Positions 11,150 through 23,246 are shown, counted from the first letter of the stretch. The stretch is DNA of 64,000 nucleotides from Carnegiea gigantea (GCA_029747015.1 JAKOGI010000436.1:482501-546500); one strand, 5' to 3'. The notes: generated by a model from the letters alone, not told the origin. Numbers and translations: made by a program.

Positions 11150-12659
11150 ACACAAAGCATTAAATTTAACCCAATAGAAGGGAAGAGAGAAAGAAACTAT
11201 CCATAAGTGGTCAAAAGTGAACTACGTTTGCAAATTTCAAGTTAAGCAAGCAAACAGCTCCTCAAGCAAAACAATAAATTAACAGAACTATACTCGTCAT
11301 GCCAAATTAGTAAACAAAGGAAAACAAAACATAGAAATAAACCCGCCTAACTTGCATTTAGCTGTTGGAACTGTTAAGAAGGTAAGACAATATAGAGTAT
11401 GATCAAAGAGCATCATCAAAATTAACATCTACTATAATCATAATGAAAGGAAGAGACTTCTACCACACAATTTGATCAATGATAGTGAATAACTATCGCA
11501 ACAAACGAAGACTGACTGGAACCAACGAAATTGAAATCTCCTACTCAAAATAAAGAGAATGGAGGTAAGGAAAGAAAGCATAAGTCCTTCAACCACCGTC
11601 AAAGTAGGTCTCGGACTCCAGCTTAGAATAGGACAAAATAGGGGAATGAGAAAGGAGAGCAGGACAGAAAGCTATAGGCATCCTAGCACACTGAGCTCAA
11701 CCAAACCACATATTCATCACCTTCTCTCCTCCATCAATGGGGAAAAATTAAGCTTATAACAGGACAAATAAAATAGAAAATGAAACAAAAGAAACAAGGG
11801 ACATGAAAATCACTTAACAAAACCCAGATTTAATCGCCAAAACCAAATTCAATCTCACCCAACAATTACAATCCAACCAATGACTCACAAAACCCAGCAA
11901 TGCATATGAACTAGAAGGCCCAAATTTAGTAATCATTGAATTGAAAGCAAGATAAACAGAACAAGAACAGAGGAAGGGGATTGAGAAATTGAAGCTACGA
12001 AAGCTTAAAAATCAACCACGAACAATTCTTGAAATCAATGCCAAAATCTCAAAATCAAATATAAGACTTCTAAACTATAAACAAATTTAAAAATCCACAC
12101 AACACGGGAGATGGAATTCGAAATTAGAACCCTAAATTAAAACCCTTAAATTTATCTAAACTACACTAAAAAATTAACCTAAAAACCTAGCTTTCTGCCT
12201 CTCATCACTGCTGCCTTAATTTATACTACTTCCCTCTTCTTCTTGGCCATTGATTCAGACCCTATTGAGGGGTGGTGATGGAATGGTGTTGATGCACGGT
12301 GAAGATGCTCAAGAAGAGGGAAAAGGGATTTGGTGGTGTTGAGGCAAATGATGTTAGCGTGGGCGATGATGCTACGCGATGGTGAGCTGATGTTGGTGTT
12401 GATGATGGTGAACTTTTGATGGTAGGGCATTGTGTGGTTGTGTGTCTAGCACGCTTGGGGTTGAAGAAGACAGAGATTGGTGGGGGGTGTTAAACACACA
12501 CATGAGGAGCAGTGGGGAGTTTTGGGTTTTATTTATTTATTATTTTTTTCCTTTTTTGTCTATCAGGCCAAAGGAGCAATGAGTCAATCTAGGATGAGAG
12601 ATTGAACCCACATCTTTAACTTTCACCTTTTTCTTCCTTTTTCAATTTTTACATGACCA
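11150..12659. other. No gene recognised; AT-rich repeat-like DNA
   Basis: No coding region, RNA gene or intact element was found here. A minus-strand open frame at 12430-12221 has no recognisable domain. The stretch may be the 3' non-coding part of the decayed gypsy element F, judging by its position left of the repeat at 12660. Confidence 0.4.
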
Positions 12660-13030
12660 GGATAAGTACCAATACTAATTTCTTACTCAGATGGTGTCAA
12701 GGAGGTCCATGAAGTATCAACCTCTCTATTTTAGCTCACAACCTAGTACTCATATCAACATCCACAAAAAAAACTGATAACAACTTATCAAACAATAATC
12801 CTCATAAAATTGAAACTAGTAGTAGTCAAGACATGTATGGTAAGTGTAACAATCAAGTGTTATGCTATTTAAGACTCCCTTAAGCTTATCAAAACTTTAA
12901 GCCCAATCAAGAGAGAGAAGTGTATATGAATAATCAAACACTCATGTCAATGGTCTTGATGTGACTGTATGATGCATAGACCATCTAAAGGGGTCTATAT
13001 GAGCTAAATGAAGTCAACATCTCCAAAGAA
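12660..13030 (-). repeat. Diverged repeat shared with 25450-25830 (gypsy internal)
   Basis: The stretch shares a run of words with 25450-25830, including GGAGGTCCATGAAGTA, AATAATCCTCA and AAGCTTATCAAA, in the same order and orientation. In the second copy this sequence lies just beyond a gypsy gag remnant. It is therefore probably the matching part of element F, separated from its gag (20302-20907) by the pararetrovirus block. Confidence 0.6.
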
Positions 13031-13589
13031 AGGGGGGGAGACTAAGTCAAAACAACCAAAGGTAATATGAAAATAAATAACCGTGGGATAGCCTAAAATC
13101 AAGTGCTCTACCTATGTGTGGTCCTTAAGTCTCTCTATTCAATATAATTAAGAGGCAAACTACATCATGGACCATCGAATTATAGGTTAATATTTTTCTA
13201 AACCGAAGATTTTGGGAAAATAATTTGAGGTCCATCCAAGTTTTGGCAAATATTTTTTATAACCAAAAGTAGCCAAACTTGATTTTTTAATTTACAAAAA
13301 GTTCCCAAAGTTTTTAAAATTTTTGATTTTAACTCAAATCCTTAAAAACTTACTTTCAAAAACTTTAACTTTGTGCATGTGATATTTCACTCATAGGTAA
13401 TGCTCGAAGCCCTTTTTTAACTGGTATTACAGCCATGTGACCAAAAATAATTAAGATAATTAAGTTAATTAATAGTTAATTAAGATAATTAACTGTGTTT
13501 AATGCTTGAATAATCTCCTACCTGTCCTGCACCTAATTATTCACATATTGTTCACTCACTTGAAGGAACCACTTTATTAGCACCTCAAT
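13031..13589. other. Unassigned AT-rich stretch left of the pararetrovirus
   Basis: No coding region was recognised. Short direct repeats of AATTAAGATAATTAA-type words occur near 13450-13500. The exact left edge of the pararetroviral insert could not be set. Confidence 0.4.
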
Positions 13590-15150
13590 TAAACTATATC
13601 ACTGATATAACTTTAGAATTAAAAGCCAAATTAGCAAAAATTAAGACTGAAGTTAAGGAGATTAAGAAGAAATTGTCTATAATCCATCTTTCTTTAGTCA
13701 ACAAAATTAGACATAATAGAAAATCTACTGTAAGTATTAGTACTCTATTTTAGCACAAATATGCTTTCCAAAGCCCAAAAAACAAAAATCCATTTCCTTT
13801 GTATGATATAAAAATCCAAAAAAAACTGTGAGGAAAATCAACTGAAAAATCATCTGATAAGGCAGGGAAAGACGAAGAGGATGGAGTATAAGCAGCTTAA
13901 TCTTGAAGAACTACATAATATGTTTGATAAAGAACAAAATCCGGAAAAATTAAACAAAATCATGGAAGCAATAGTTGATAAACAAGATGTATTATCTTAT
14001 GATAATGAAGAGACAAATAATGTCCAATTAGAAGAAGAAATATATCAGTAGATGAACCTAATTAAATGAGAAGATCTTAATGTTATACCTTTAGAAGAAT
14101 TTAGAAGAAAGCTAGATAAAAAAATGGAAAAATGGATCCAAGTTGATGACAAAATCAATGAGATTGGAGAAGAGCTTAACATAGATAAAATCGATGTCAA
14201 TCTAGTTAACAATATTGTTCCTAAATCGAAAAAATTTGATGAACCTTCTAGAAGAAATGCCTACTTTATGAGACATATGTATGTTCCAGTAAGACGTGCA
14301 ACCAATTTTTCCTTTGGGTTTATCCCAAGGAAAACCATGACCTTTGAAGAAATTCGTCTTACCTCAATTAGCCAAACATGATACATCTTAAACATAGATG
14401 GAGCTCATAATAGAGAAGAAATAGTTGAGCATTAGAAAAGAGGAATGAATAGTGTCTCTTATTTAAGAAAATGGGTCAATGACCAATGTCTTGACCTCCA
14501 AAAGTAAAAGAAAATAAAAAAGCAGTTTCTAGCTTGTTGAGATTCTCCTCACCAATGAGGAAAGGAACCTGAGAGAAGAAGAAAAAAGAAATTTTATAAG
14601 AAAAAGAGCTTTAACAAGCAGAGAGCAGAGAAATATAAAAGAAAATACTATAACAAACCAAGCTCTAAAAAACAAAGATTTTTTTAGAAAAGCCACTTAT
14701 TGTCATGCTGAGAAAAATAATTGTAAGTGTTGGGCATGCGGAGAAGTAGCTCATTATGCAAACAAATACAAAAATAGGAAGAATAATAAGTTTATTGAAA
14801 CTTTGGGTAGTCTAGAATAGTTTGAGCTTAGCGAGAAAGAAGCACTAGATCTAGTCCTGAAAAACAACAAGGGAATTGTTAAGATTGTACTAGAAGATGA
14901 ATATGAAGGAAGTGATTATGAACAAACTAGTCATATGATGGAAAGTAACTCAATTAGTCTCGGTGATCTCCAAGGAGAAGAATTTTTGGTAGATAATGAG
15001 AAGAAGAAGTCAAACGAGATTAGATCCTTTTCCATAATTCAAAAAGATATGATTTATAAAAAATCGATATTTCAGTTAAAGAGCAAATATGTATGTGAAA
15101 TAATGGAAGGAGATCTAGAAATCAAAGATAATAAGTACGATGTGGGGAAG
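13590..15150 (+). pseudogene. Pararetroviral coat protein-like region with zinc knuckle
   Basis: A charged, coiled-coil-like stretch (13600-13730) is followed by acidic and lysine-rich open pieces starting with ATG at 13881 and again at 14124-14381. A CCHC-like zinc knuckle lies at 14722-14775 (CKCWAC then H), with the last cysteine position replaced. The downstream acidic tail is open from 14935 to 15153. Coat proteins of this family carry such a knuckle for binding pregenomic RNA. Stops near 14050, 14380 and 14820 break the frame. The end abuts the movement-protein region. Confidence 0.6.
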
Positions 15151-15470
15151 TGAATCTCATTAATTGGGATAATATCCTTAAGCATAACAAAGATAGAAAG
15201 TATAGATATATCCATATTGGAAGTGTCCAAGTGCAAATTACTCATTTACAGCATTATGTCAGAGATATTGATCTTTACATTTTGCTATGTGATATCAGGC
15301 ATATCAAATTTAATAATCAAACTATCATAGGAATTATGACCAATTTATGTAAAAGATCGGTAGGATTCAATCGTGAACCTGGATATTATGTGAATCTAAA
15401 AGATGAATTTGTTAAAAACTGTCTATCCCTTAAGATAAAAATAGTTGGGATAGACATGAAAAGAGAATGA
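15150..15470 (+). pseudogene. Pararetroviral movement protein (30K family) fragment
   Basis: A 106-codon open piece has the core of caulimovirid 30K movement proteins. A hydrophobic strand near residues 21-30 (YIHIGSVQV) is followed by the LCDIRH motif near residues 46-51 and an N-rich turn. Such proteins line plasmodesmata for cell-to-cell movement. The frame continues in broken pieces toward 15930 (open 15623-15931, Ser/Lys-rich). The piece is shorter than a full movement protein and there is no sign that it is functional. Confidence 0.6.
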
Positions 15471-15999
15471 TACCCACTAAGGATATTTTATAAAATAATT
15501 TACAAATTAGATAATACTATAGATCCAAAGACCAAGATGACTATGATAGAGGCAGAAAAATTTGAAATCCCACTCAATGCAAAAAATTCATAGAATAAAA
15601 TCCAACCTGCAGGAGATAAGAATTGATAGGTCATGGATATCTACCTTTGTCAATCCTACAAAAGTCAAAAACCAATAAGAACATAATAGATGAAAATGGT
15701 AAAATCACCATTAAGCCCCAATTACTGAGAAGCATGAGTGCAAGATCAGAATGGGGAGAAGGGTCTTCATCAGCTAAAGAAGAGCTTAAAGAAGATGACA
15801 CAATTAGTATGACCAGTAAAATGAGTAGAATGAGTTTTGAACTTGCAAGACATAGTGTAGACCAAAATACAAGTCCAGATAGAAAAGTCGTTGGGTACAA
15901 AATAATAACTGTTAGGGAGCCAATCTATTAAGATGAGTTGCTCAGAAACATGACTATAGAGATATGCTATGAAGTCACCAAAAAAAATCCGAATGGCAT

Positions 16000-17900
16000 T
16001 TATATCCCAATAAATGTATGCTTAGAGTGATATAATAAATATGAATTGTGTGCCCACATAGATAGTGGTTGTTCTATCTGTTCTGAAACAAGATCTTTAT
16101 TTTCAGAATTCATGTGAAAAAAAGCCAAGAATTTTTTACAAGTGAGGATAGCTGACAATAGCATAATGAATCATAATGCAGCCATAGAAGGGCTATCCAT
16201 AGAAATAGGAGTTAAATGCATTACACTAGTTTTATGGGCTACTGATCAACTCTCTCATGATATGATTACTGGAAATAATTTTCAGGGACTATGTTCTTCG
16301 TGCACACAAACCATAAACTAAATAATATTTACAATTAATGGTCACTTAGTTCCTATTGAGAAATTAAGTTAAGCTTACACTCATCAGAAGATCGAGCTTA
16401 CATGCAGCCAGCGTAGTGACAAGATAATGCCTGCACAATGTGAAATAGCACTAACAATCTCACTACTTGAGTTATCTATTAAAGAGCAGGTTACTGAACA
16501 ACAAGAACAATTATGCAAAGAATTTTGCTCTAATAACCCACTAAAATTTTGGTATAAAGATAAGATATTTGTAAAAATCACTTTGTTAAATCCTAACACT
16601 ATTATTTGAGTCAAGAAAATGGTGTATACACACCAAGATATCCAATAATTTGATAAACAAATTAAAGAACTTCTGGATATAGTATTAATCAGGAATAGCA
16701 AGAGTCCTCACACTAGTCTCGCTTTTATGATAAGAAATCATAGTGAAGAAAAAAGGGGAAAAGCAAGAATGGTAATCAATTATAAAAAGCTTAATGATAA
16801 TACTGTCTTTAATAGTTATTATATTCCTAACAAAACAATCCTTTTCAATAGAATTCAAAGAGCTTCTTGGTTTTTAAAAATAAATTGAAAAGCAATTGGC
16901 AGATAAAAAAGGATGAGGAAAGTATTTCTTTAACTACGTTTAGTACCCCTCAAGGACATTATGAGTGGATAGTGATGTCATTTGTCTAAAAAATGCACCT
17001 CAAATATTCTAAAAAAGAATGGATAACATCTTCAAAGATCTTAATCACTACTGCCTAGTTTACATTGATAATATCCTTGTCTTTTCCAAGGCCATAGAAC
17101 ATCACAAAGATGATGTCTTAGATGTCACCTAAAGATGCATTGATCATGATATTATTCTTGGTAAGAACAAGTGCATTTTATGCTGAATAGAAAATCGAGT
17201 TTTTAGATCTAGAGATAAAAGTTGGACAAATCATCCTACAAGAGCTTATTCTAGAAAAAATAGAAAATTTTCCTAAAAAGATTGAAGATAAGAAGCAGTT
17301 AGAAAGGTTTCTTGGATGTCTTACCTGAGTTACCTCTGCTATCGATTTCCTTAAAGATCTAGCTGAATTAAGAAAACCATTGCAGTAGAAACTCAAATTA
17401 GAAGTAAGTTGGACGTTGACCCCTACTAATTCAAAGATTGTTCAAAACTTCCAAAAGATGTGCAAAAATCTTTCTGTTCTTAATTTGCCTAATAAAAGAC
17501 ATGATTTAATTCTTGAGACAGATACCAACAGTAAGCACTAGAGTACAGTACTCAAAATTAAAGAAGGAGAAAGATTATGCAAATATTTTAGTGAAAATGT
17601 TAATAAAGCAGAATGCAACTATTCTATGGTGGAAAATGAAATCCTTGTACTCATAACAAGGATCGAAAAGTTCTTAATCTTTTTAGCCCCAAAACCCTTT
17701 ATTAATTGAATTGATTGCAAAGAAATACTTAGTTTTATGAAAAAGAATTTACTAAATATGCAAGCACAAGGGCGACTCCTACGTGGGCAATTATGGCTTG
17801 ACCAGTTTTCTTTCTATATTAAACATATACAGGAATCGAAGAATTCTCTAGCAGATAGTTTAACTTGTGAACTCACCAATGGTGATCATTAGAGCAGAAC
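16000..17900 (+). pseudogene. Pararetroviral protease, reverse transcriptase and RNase H, broken
   Basis: The aspartic protease centre (DSG) is at 16061-16069. Reverse transcriptase begins near 16620, with the conserved arginine/valine-Asn-Tyr-Lys-x-Leu-Asn block near 16770-16800 and a PQGH block near 16950. The catalytic box near 17042-17090 reads Tyr-Ile-Asp-Asn instead of the usual Tyr-x-Asp-Asp. RNase H follows at about 17440-17880, ending in a LADSLT-like motif. Many in-frame stops and at least two frame changes are present, so the polymerase is dead. This region is the strongest evidence for the family assignment. Confidence 0.75.
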
Positions 17901-17939
17901 TCCTGCTAGAAAAGGAGAAAATTCAAAATAAAATGTGAT

Positions 17940-18965
17940 TACTGCTAGAACGGGTTGCTCCTTCTAGTAAAATCCTTATGAATATTTTGAAATTCCATAT
18001 AAAAAGTAGATCACACTTTGGTCCATTGCCTTCTGCCTATCAAACAGTACAAAGATTCAGTCTTTTAGAGTTACAAATGAACAACCTAAGATGTCCTTAC
18101 GATATTCAAGAAAAAATAAATTCCTATGTTCAAGAAAATGATTCAACGACTGGAATGCAGCCTACGTCAACTATTATCATAATTATTCTTATAATTTTTG
18201 GGAATCATGGAGTACTACGATCTTCTTTCCTGATAGATCTGGAGTAGATGGTATTAGATTCCCAACAAATTCAATCTCTCCAGATGACCCCATCATGAAA
18301 TGCTAGAAATATAGAATGGTAGCTTACCTCATGAAAATCCTAGATCCAAAGTTCTCACTCTGCTCAAGACTTACTAAGATTCAATAGTGCATGTTTCAAA
18401 GGATCCATTGGATTCTCACATCTCTTGATGGCCTAATAAAAATTCCATACAATAGAAGCCTATATCTTGAAGTACATTGCACAGTAATGCAGTATAAACA
18501 TTAAAAAGCCAAGCCAACTCATTATCTTGTTTAATTCGTTAACTTAGATGATCCCAATGATCAACAATAAAAATGGTTTCCAACATAACAAGAATTAGTT
18601 AGTGATCATGTTTTAGCAAGAGCCATCGATTTTTATAACATTTATCATCAAATGTGGGCATTACTTGAACAAGAAAAAATACTAATGCATTGCGAGAACA
18701 CTACTTTCATCTACATAATGAGTTCAGCAAATATATGAAAGTAGAAGGAGCTACTTCAGAAGATGTTTTTTATTATCTCTTTTTGATGTTGGAGTTAGAA
18801 AATTCTTTTCAGAAAAAAGGAAAGAAATATCTTCATAAATTATTTGAAAGATGGGATCTGGAGCATCTTCAACTTAATAAAGATTTTGATGACTATCTGG
18901 ATAATGATGGACTAGAAGACTTTATTGAAAATGAAGGCATGCATAATCTCAATATGAATTACTAG
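17940..18965 (+). pseudogene. Last ORF of the pararetrovirus (transactivator position)
   Basis: Open pieces at 17978-18247 and 18690-18965 lie downstream of RNase H. In Cavemo/Solendovirus-type genomes this is the position of the translational transactivator/inclusion-body ORF. The last piece has a strongly acidic C-terminus. No motif was recognised that proves the assignment, and position is the main argument. Stops interrupt the stretch near 18240, 18300, 18390, 18500 and 18530. Confidence 0.4.
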
Positions 18966-19134
18966 TCTTATCAGCATTAAAGGCTCCAAAAAGTTGTTGC
19001 TATATTATTGTACTATTTTGTTAAGTGTCAAGTTCGTAAATTAATATTGTCTAATATAGTCATTAGAGTACAACTGTAGTCATGTGAAAATATCAGTGTG
19101 TACTATAGCCATTATGATATCTTATGTAGTCTAT

Positions 19135-19150
19135 CTCTTTTATACAAGGA
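19135..19150 (+). promoter_or_regulatory. TATA box of the pararetroviral pregenomic RNA promoter
   Basis: CTCTTTTATACAAGGAG has the form of the TATA region in caulimovirid full-length RNA promoters, where a TATA motif is followed by AAGGA. It lies after the last ORF and about 160 bases before a poly(A) signal, the spacing expected for the terminally redundant R region. Confidence 0.5.
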
Positions 19151-19308
19151 GAGGCTGAGTGTTGAAAAAGAACACGGTTATTTGAGCATACTTGAGTAAA
19201 AGAGAAGTCAGGATTCTCTATTTCTCTATGAGCAAGCATCTCTGATTATCTTAGTAGTTTAATCCCTATTCAATCTTCCCATTGTAATATTTTCACCTTC
19301 AAGCTTTC

Positions 19309-19314
19309 AATAAA
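19309..19314 (+). terminator. Pararetroviral poly(A) signal AATAAA
   Basis: AATAAA lies in CTTTCAATAAAAGAAA, downstream of the TATA motif at 19135. It would serve polyadenylation of the pregenomic RNA after one round of the circular genome. Confidence 0.5.
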
Positions 19315-19340
19315 AGAAATTTTCTAGTAGGAGATGTTAT

Positions 19341-20290
19341 TTAATCGAACCTTTTGCCTTAAATATCATGATTTCTTGATAAAGTCTCAATATCCTTAAA
19401 AATATAAAAAAATTTGATTAGTGACTGCAGTCTCAGGTAGAAAACAAAACAGATCTATGATGTGCCTAATCTAAGGAAGGTGTGGTTGAGATTAGCAATA
19501 TCTGTAAACTAGAAGCTAGGGGAACGCCAAGGTCCAATGCCGACTAAGTTCAGGTAATGGTCAAAACTCTCTAATTAAGTTTTAATTATTTTACTAAGCA
19601 TAGTGAGCCTCTAATCACAGAAAATATAGTATTTATAATATAAGTAGTAGATTGTGATGATTAGTATCAGCAAAGTCATTATAAGAAATGCAGACGTTAA
19701 TATAAGCTTAGTTTTCTGAAAAAGCCCAAAAGTTTTGAGTGTTTGCACTTTGAACCCCACTTGGGTCAAAAACAGAAATTCAAAAAAGTCTGGATCAAAA
19801 ATAAAAATATTTGTCCTCCAAAAGATTATTAACCTAAACAGTTGTACCCAAAAAAGTTATTACCCAAACCTGGGTAGTTCCAAAAATCTTTATTCAATTT
19901 TGCTGGATCAATTAAATATTTACCCACACCATACTGGAGTCGGAAGCTGATTTTTCTATAATTAAGAGTTTGATGTAACAATCACTGCCTAGTAAAAGAA
20001 TCTCAAACTCTACAAGGTAGACTCGGAAGGGTCCAAAGAAGGGTGAAAAACTGAGGGAGAAGAAAAGGGTAAAATGAAAGAAATAGAAGCTAAGTCGGGG
20101 GAAGACTCAACACGAATGGGATCAACAAGCTCCATTGAAGGTGTAACCTTGCTCAATCCACAACATAAGGGTCCTTAAGTAACTACTCCTCGATAAATTT
20201 ATGCTCTAAGTCAACAAATATGCCACACTTATCATCAGATCTTACATTAGTCTGAGTCTATCTCCTTCCTTCACCTCTCCTAAGAGAATG
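19341..20290. other. Unassigned repeat DNA, gypsy-related toward the right
   Basis: Positions 19341-19970 hold no recognisable gene. The only open frame (19735-19950) is low-complexity Asn/Lys/Ser. From about 19975, words such as GATCAACAAGC are shared with 25970-26010, marking the continuation of element F. Confidence 0.4.
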
Positions 20291-20301
20291 AAAGGAAGAG
20301 G

Positions 20302-21060
20302 CTAATCATAAATGATCAAAACTACCCTTGTGGGTGTCACTAACTGCGTAAATTCTAGGGTGGGTGCAACTGCTAAATGAGATGAGGGATCATCAACTTT
20401 CTTAAGATCGGCTAAATATATATCAACATGTAAATCATACCCCACAGAAATAGGTGCCTCACTCCTAACATCAAGGTCCTTATAAGACCTGACCTTAGGT
20501 GTAGAAAAGCCTAAACTTGGGTCAATCTTATGCAAATCATGCCAGTGTAGCTCCCTGTTAAAAGCGGTCACTGCCTCTAGTCAATGTAATCTACCAAGTA
20601 ATAGACAAGAATCAATATCATGATAAGAGGAATAATAATAATCACATGAAACAAGAGCACATGGAGTATGAGAGGGCTCATCAGATGTACCCCCAAACTA
20701 ACTTTCATCCAAAGGTATAGCATGTATCACATAAGGGTCAGAAGTGAGGTGACTATAACTCCTAGAATCTTCATATTCCAAAGTATTGTGAGCCAAATAT
20801 TGAAAGAAATCCCAAATTTCATCCAAAGACTTGGCAAACAAACCTCCAAAACCCCTAGAGTACATAGACTCAACATGACTCCGATATTCAAGGCCCTCAA
20901 AAATCACTTGGCAAATTTCCTATTACTTAAAATATCAATCAACACATTGAGCATGAAAGTCATTCAATCTACTCAAATATCACCAAAATACTTCATACTT
21001 GTATTGAGGGAAATGGAAAATTGTCGCATTTTTAAAATCATCATTTTTTTGGGGATTTTC
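20302..21060 (-). pseudogene. Ty3/gypsy gag remnant of element F
   Basis: The minus-strand piece 20907-20698 follows the same pattern as the gag C-terminal half of element G at 26724-26458. Both have an FEGL(E/D) start, an ESM/ESL-Y motif, a phenylalanine-leucine pair, and an IWDF/AWDF block followed by L-x-x-x-T. Piece 20571-20302 continues downstream in element sense. Gag forms the particle of LTR retrotransposons. The piece is strongly decayed. It sits left of its own primer-binding site at 21235-21252. Confidence 0.55.
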
Positions 21061-21234
21061 AAATTTCTAACTTTTTAACTTTCGATTCTAATTTTCTTGT
21101 ATTTTATTTTTCAAGGGAAAGCAAAACAAACATAATGAAGTAAGTCATGACCAATAAATCAATAAATAAAGAAAAATTAGAATATATACAAAGTGTCAAA
21201 TAAAAGGAAAATGTGACTTAATATCATGCCGCAG

Positions 21235-21252
21235 TGCTCGATAACAGTGCTA
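21235..21252 (-). other. Decayed tRNA-Asp primer-binding site of element F
   Basis: The minus strand reads TAGCACTGTTATCGAGCA, a decayed form of the Athila-type site TGGCGCCGTTGCCGGGGA. Many of the differences are losses of CpG. It lies next to the LTR that begins near 21271. Confidence 0.6.
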
Positions 21253-21270
21253 ATTTTTTAAGTAGTTTTT

Positions 21271-22501
21271 ATGATGAGTAGGGGAGAAAATTTATCGTCT
21301 TCTAGGATGGTCTTGAAATATACTCACTTATTATTGTAGCCCAAATCTAACCTAAGTAAAGTGATAAATGTGATTAAATATAATTAATTAAACTAATTAC
21401 TTAATAATCCTGATCTACACATAATTAATTAAAATATTATAAAACAAAGCACAATTAACACAATTGACAAAAAACATCATTGTAACTAAGAAAACATCTA
21501 ATTTAACTAGGGAAACATTAAATGCACTAGCTAAGAGAAGAAAGAGAATGAGAAGTATCTCAAAAGCTCAAAAATCCAAAAATGGAGTTTAGACATCCAT
21601 TAAAGGAGAAAGGGAATGAAATTTGTAGCTTATTTCTACTTATTGAGGACAAACTGCCCAAACCAACTCTAATCTAATTCATAATTAATCAAAAGTTTAA
21701 AATTACAAAATTGATTATTGAAACCTAGCTTGGAAAGAGAGAAAGCTATAAATTGTGCAACACTTCAAGGAGAATTAGAGAGAGGAAGAGCAGAAAAGAG
21801 AGGGAGAATTAACCCTAGTGCCAACAATCCAAAGCAGACCAAGAACAAAAGTATGACAAATATATATGAAATTGCAAAAAGAAGATTATAAAGAACAGAG
21901 AGAAAGAGAAAGCATTAAATTGTTAATTTGAATGCATAATAAATTTGAATGTGGGTACAAATTAAACTACCTTTACACTAATCTCCTCTTAAGCTAACAT
22001 AAGAACCCCAAATCATACTTGAAAATCTACTTAATTACAGATGGGGAAGAAGGAGTTTATATAGGCCATGAACAATGAGTTTGCCATGTCCATGCCATGT
22101 GGCACGGGCAGGTCGTGCGAACCCTCTGGAAAAAGAAAAGAGTGCAAAAATTAGGGGTGAAACGGGTAGTTGGTACGACCTTGCCAAATTTGGCACTGGC
22201 AATTGACATGGGTCTGCCAAAACTGGCACTGGCAGTTGGCGTGGGCCTCCAAAACTACCACCAATACTACTGTTTCGGCACCTGTAGTTTCTATCTTCCT
22301 TCCGGCCTTCTTAAACTTGAATCCTGAGCCTCTTTTTTGTGTGTTTTGATTCTGTTAAGCCTCCACAGTTTTAGAATGCTCCCTTTAGCTTATTTCCTAC
22401 AAAACAAATACAAAGTACAAATAAAACTCCTAATTAACCAATATTAAAAACTAAAGTCTAGGTAGAATAAGGTGTAAAATATCACATTTTGAGCCTGAAC
22501 A
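21271..22501 (-). repeat. LTR shared by old gypsy elements F (5' LTR) and G (3' LTR)
   Basis: The left edge lies beside a primer-binding site with gag beyond it, as for a 5' LTR. The right edge (CA at 22500-22501) is followed by a GACGAGCAAA box (minus strand, about 22522-22535), as found just before the 3' LTRs of elements C and D. An LTR with internal sequence on both sides implies LTR-LTR recombination or tandem insertion. The first bases resemble the start of the D LTR, for example the TATCGTTCCTC-like word. Confidence 0.55.
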
Positions 22502-23128
22502 AATACCTACACCAAGACTTTGCTCGTCTTTGAGCAAAACAAAATAAAACTACTAAAACCTGCCTCACTTTTATAGGCATTACAATTGTGTTTAGTGTAT
22601 GCAACAAGCTCTTTAACCCCCTCAGTTTCTCAAGTAATCGGGTGAGGTCTCATAAGGGCTTTCAAAAGATATACTCACAAAATATTTTCAAAAACAAAGG
22701 AATATATATATTTTTTTATAGAACATGATCAATATAAAAGTGATGGGAAGACTATGTACATAACTTGGGAAAGTACAACATCCTAGTAAACAAGTCACAA
22801 CTATAGGCAAATAGAATGTACAATCAAAAGATATGTAAGTCACAAGACGCAATCCGACTCCCCTTTTTTGAATGTATAATCAAAAAAACACCCTAATCGC
22901 ATATGTGGAGTCACCGCCCACCTCTAATTGTCTAAATGTAGATCGTTATTGGCCAAATTAGTAGGTTTTCAAGCTTGCTTTTCAAGGTACCTAACACTCT
23001 TATCTCTCACCGGTTGCTTATGTTGATTTATGCTATTTTCTGTAATTAGGTCTTATGTTTGCTAAATTAGTTTACAATTCGATTTTCAACTTCTAAGTAC
23101 CTTGTTAATAGTTTTTATATGTGTTTAT

Positions 23129-23246
23129 TGGAAACGGTCTCTCTACAAGCAGTTATAATACGTAAAGGTAAAACTACCTATATCTGAATCTTCTCGGACC
23201 TCGTAAAAGCGGGACCCACACTAGGAGGAGTTATTGTTGTTGTCGT
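23129..23246 (+). mobile_element. SINE fragment (Au-like 3' half)
   Basis: The segment has the typical order of the plant Au/TS-type SINE body: GGTCTCTCTAC, a GGTAAAAC-TACxTATATCTGA stretch, then CTCGTAAAAGCGGGACCCACAC, and a TTGTTGTTGTC tail. It shares this layout with 28250-28357. The tRNA-related head was not identified. Confidence 0.6.

Larger units (their letters stand above)
13590..19340 (+). mobile_element. Endogenous pararetrovirus (Caulimoviridae-like), decayed
   Basis: A plus-strand block has, in order, a coiled-coil/coat-like region with zinc knuckle, a 30K-type movement protein region, an aspartic protease, reverse transcriptase with RNase H, and a last ORF. It ends with a TATA-like promoter and a poly(A) signal and has no LTRs. 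The base composition is AT-rich. The coat-then-movement order resembles Cavemovirus and Solendovirus genomes rather than petuviruses or badnaviruses (family knowledge from memory). Every region carries stops or frameshifts, so it is a fossil. It splits an older gypsy element (12660-13030 versus 19970-21250). Confidence 0.75.

Noticed and set aside
12221..12430. Minus-strand 69-codon open frame
   Set aside because: No domain, no codon pattern or neighbouring exons. It is likely chance in GT-rich DNA.
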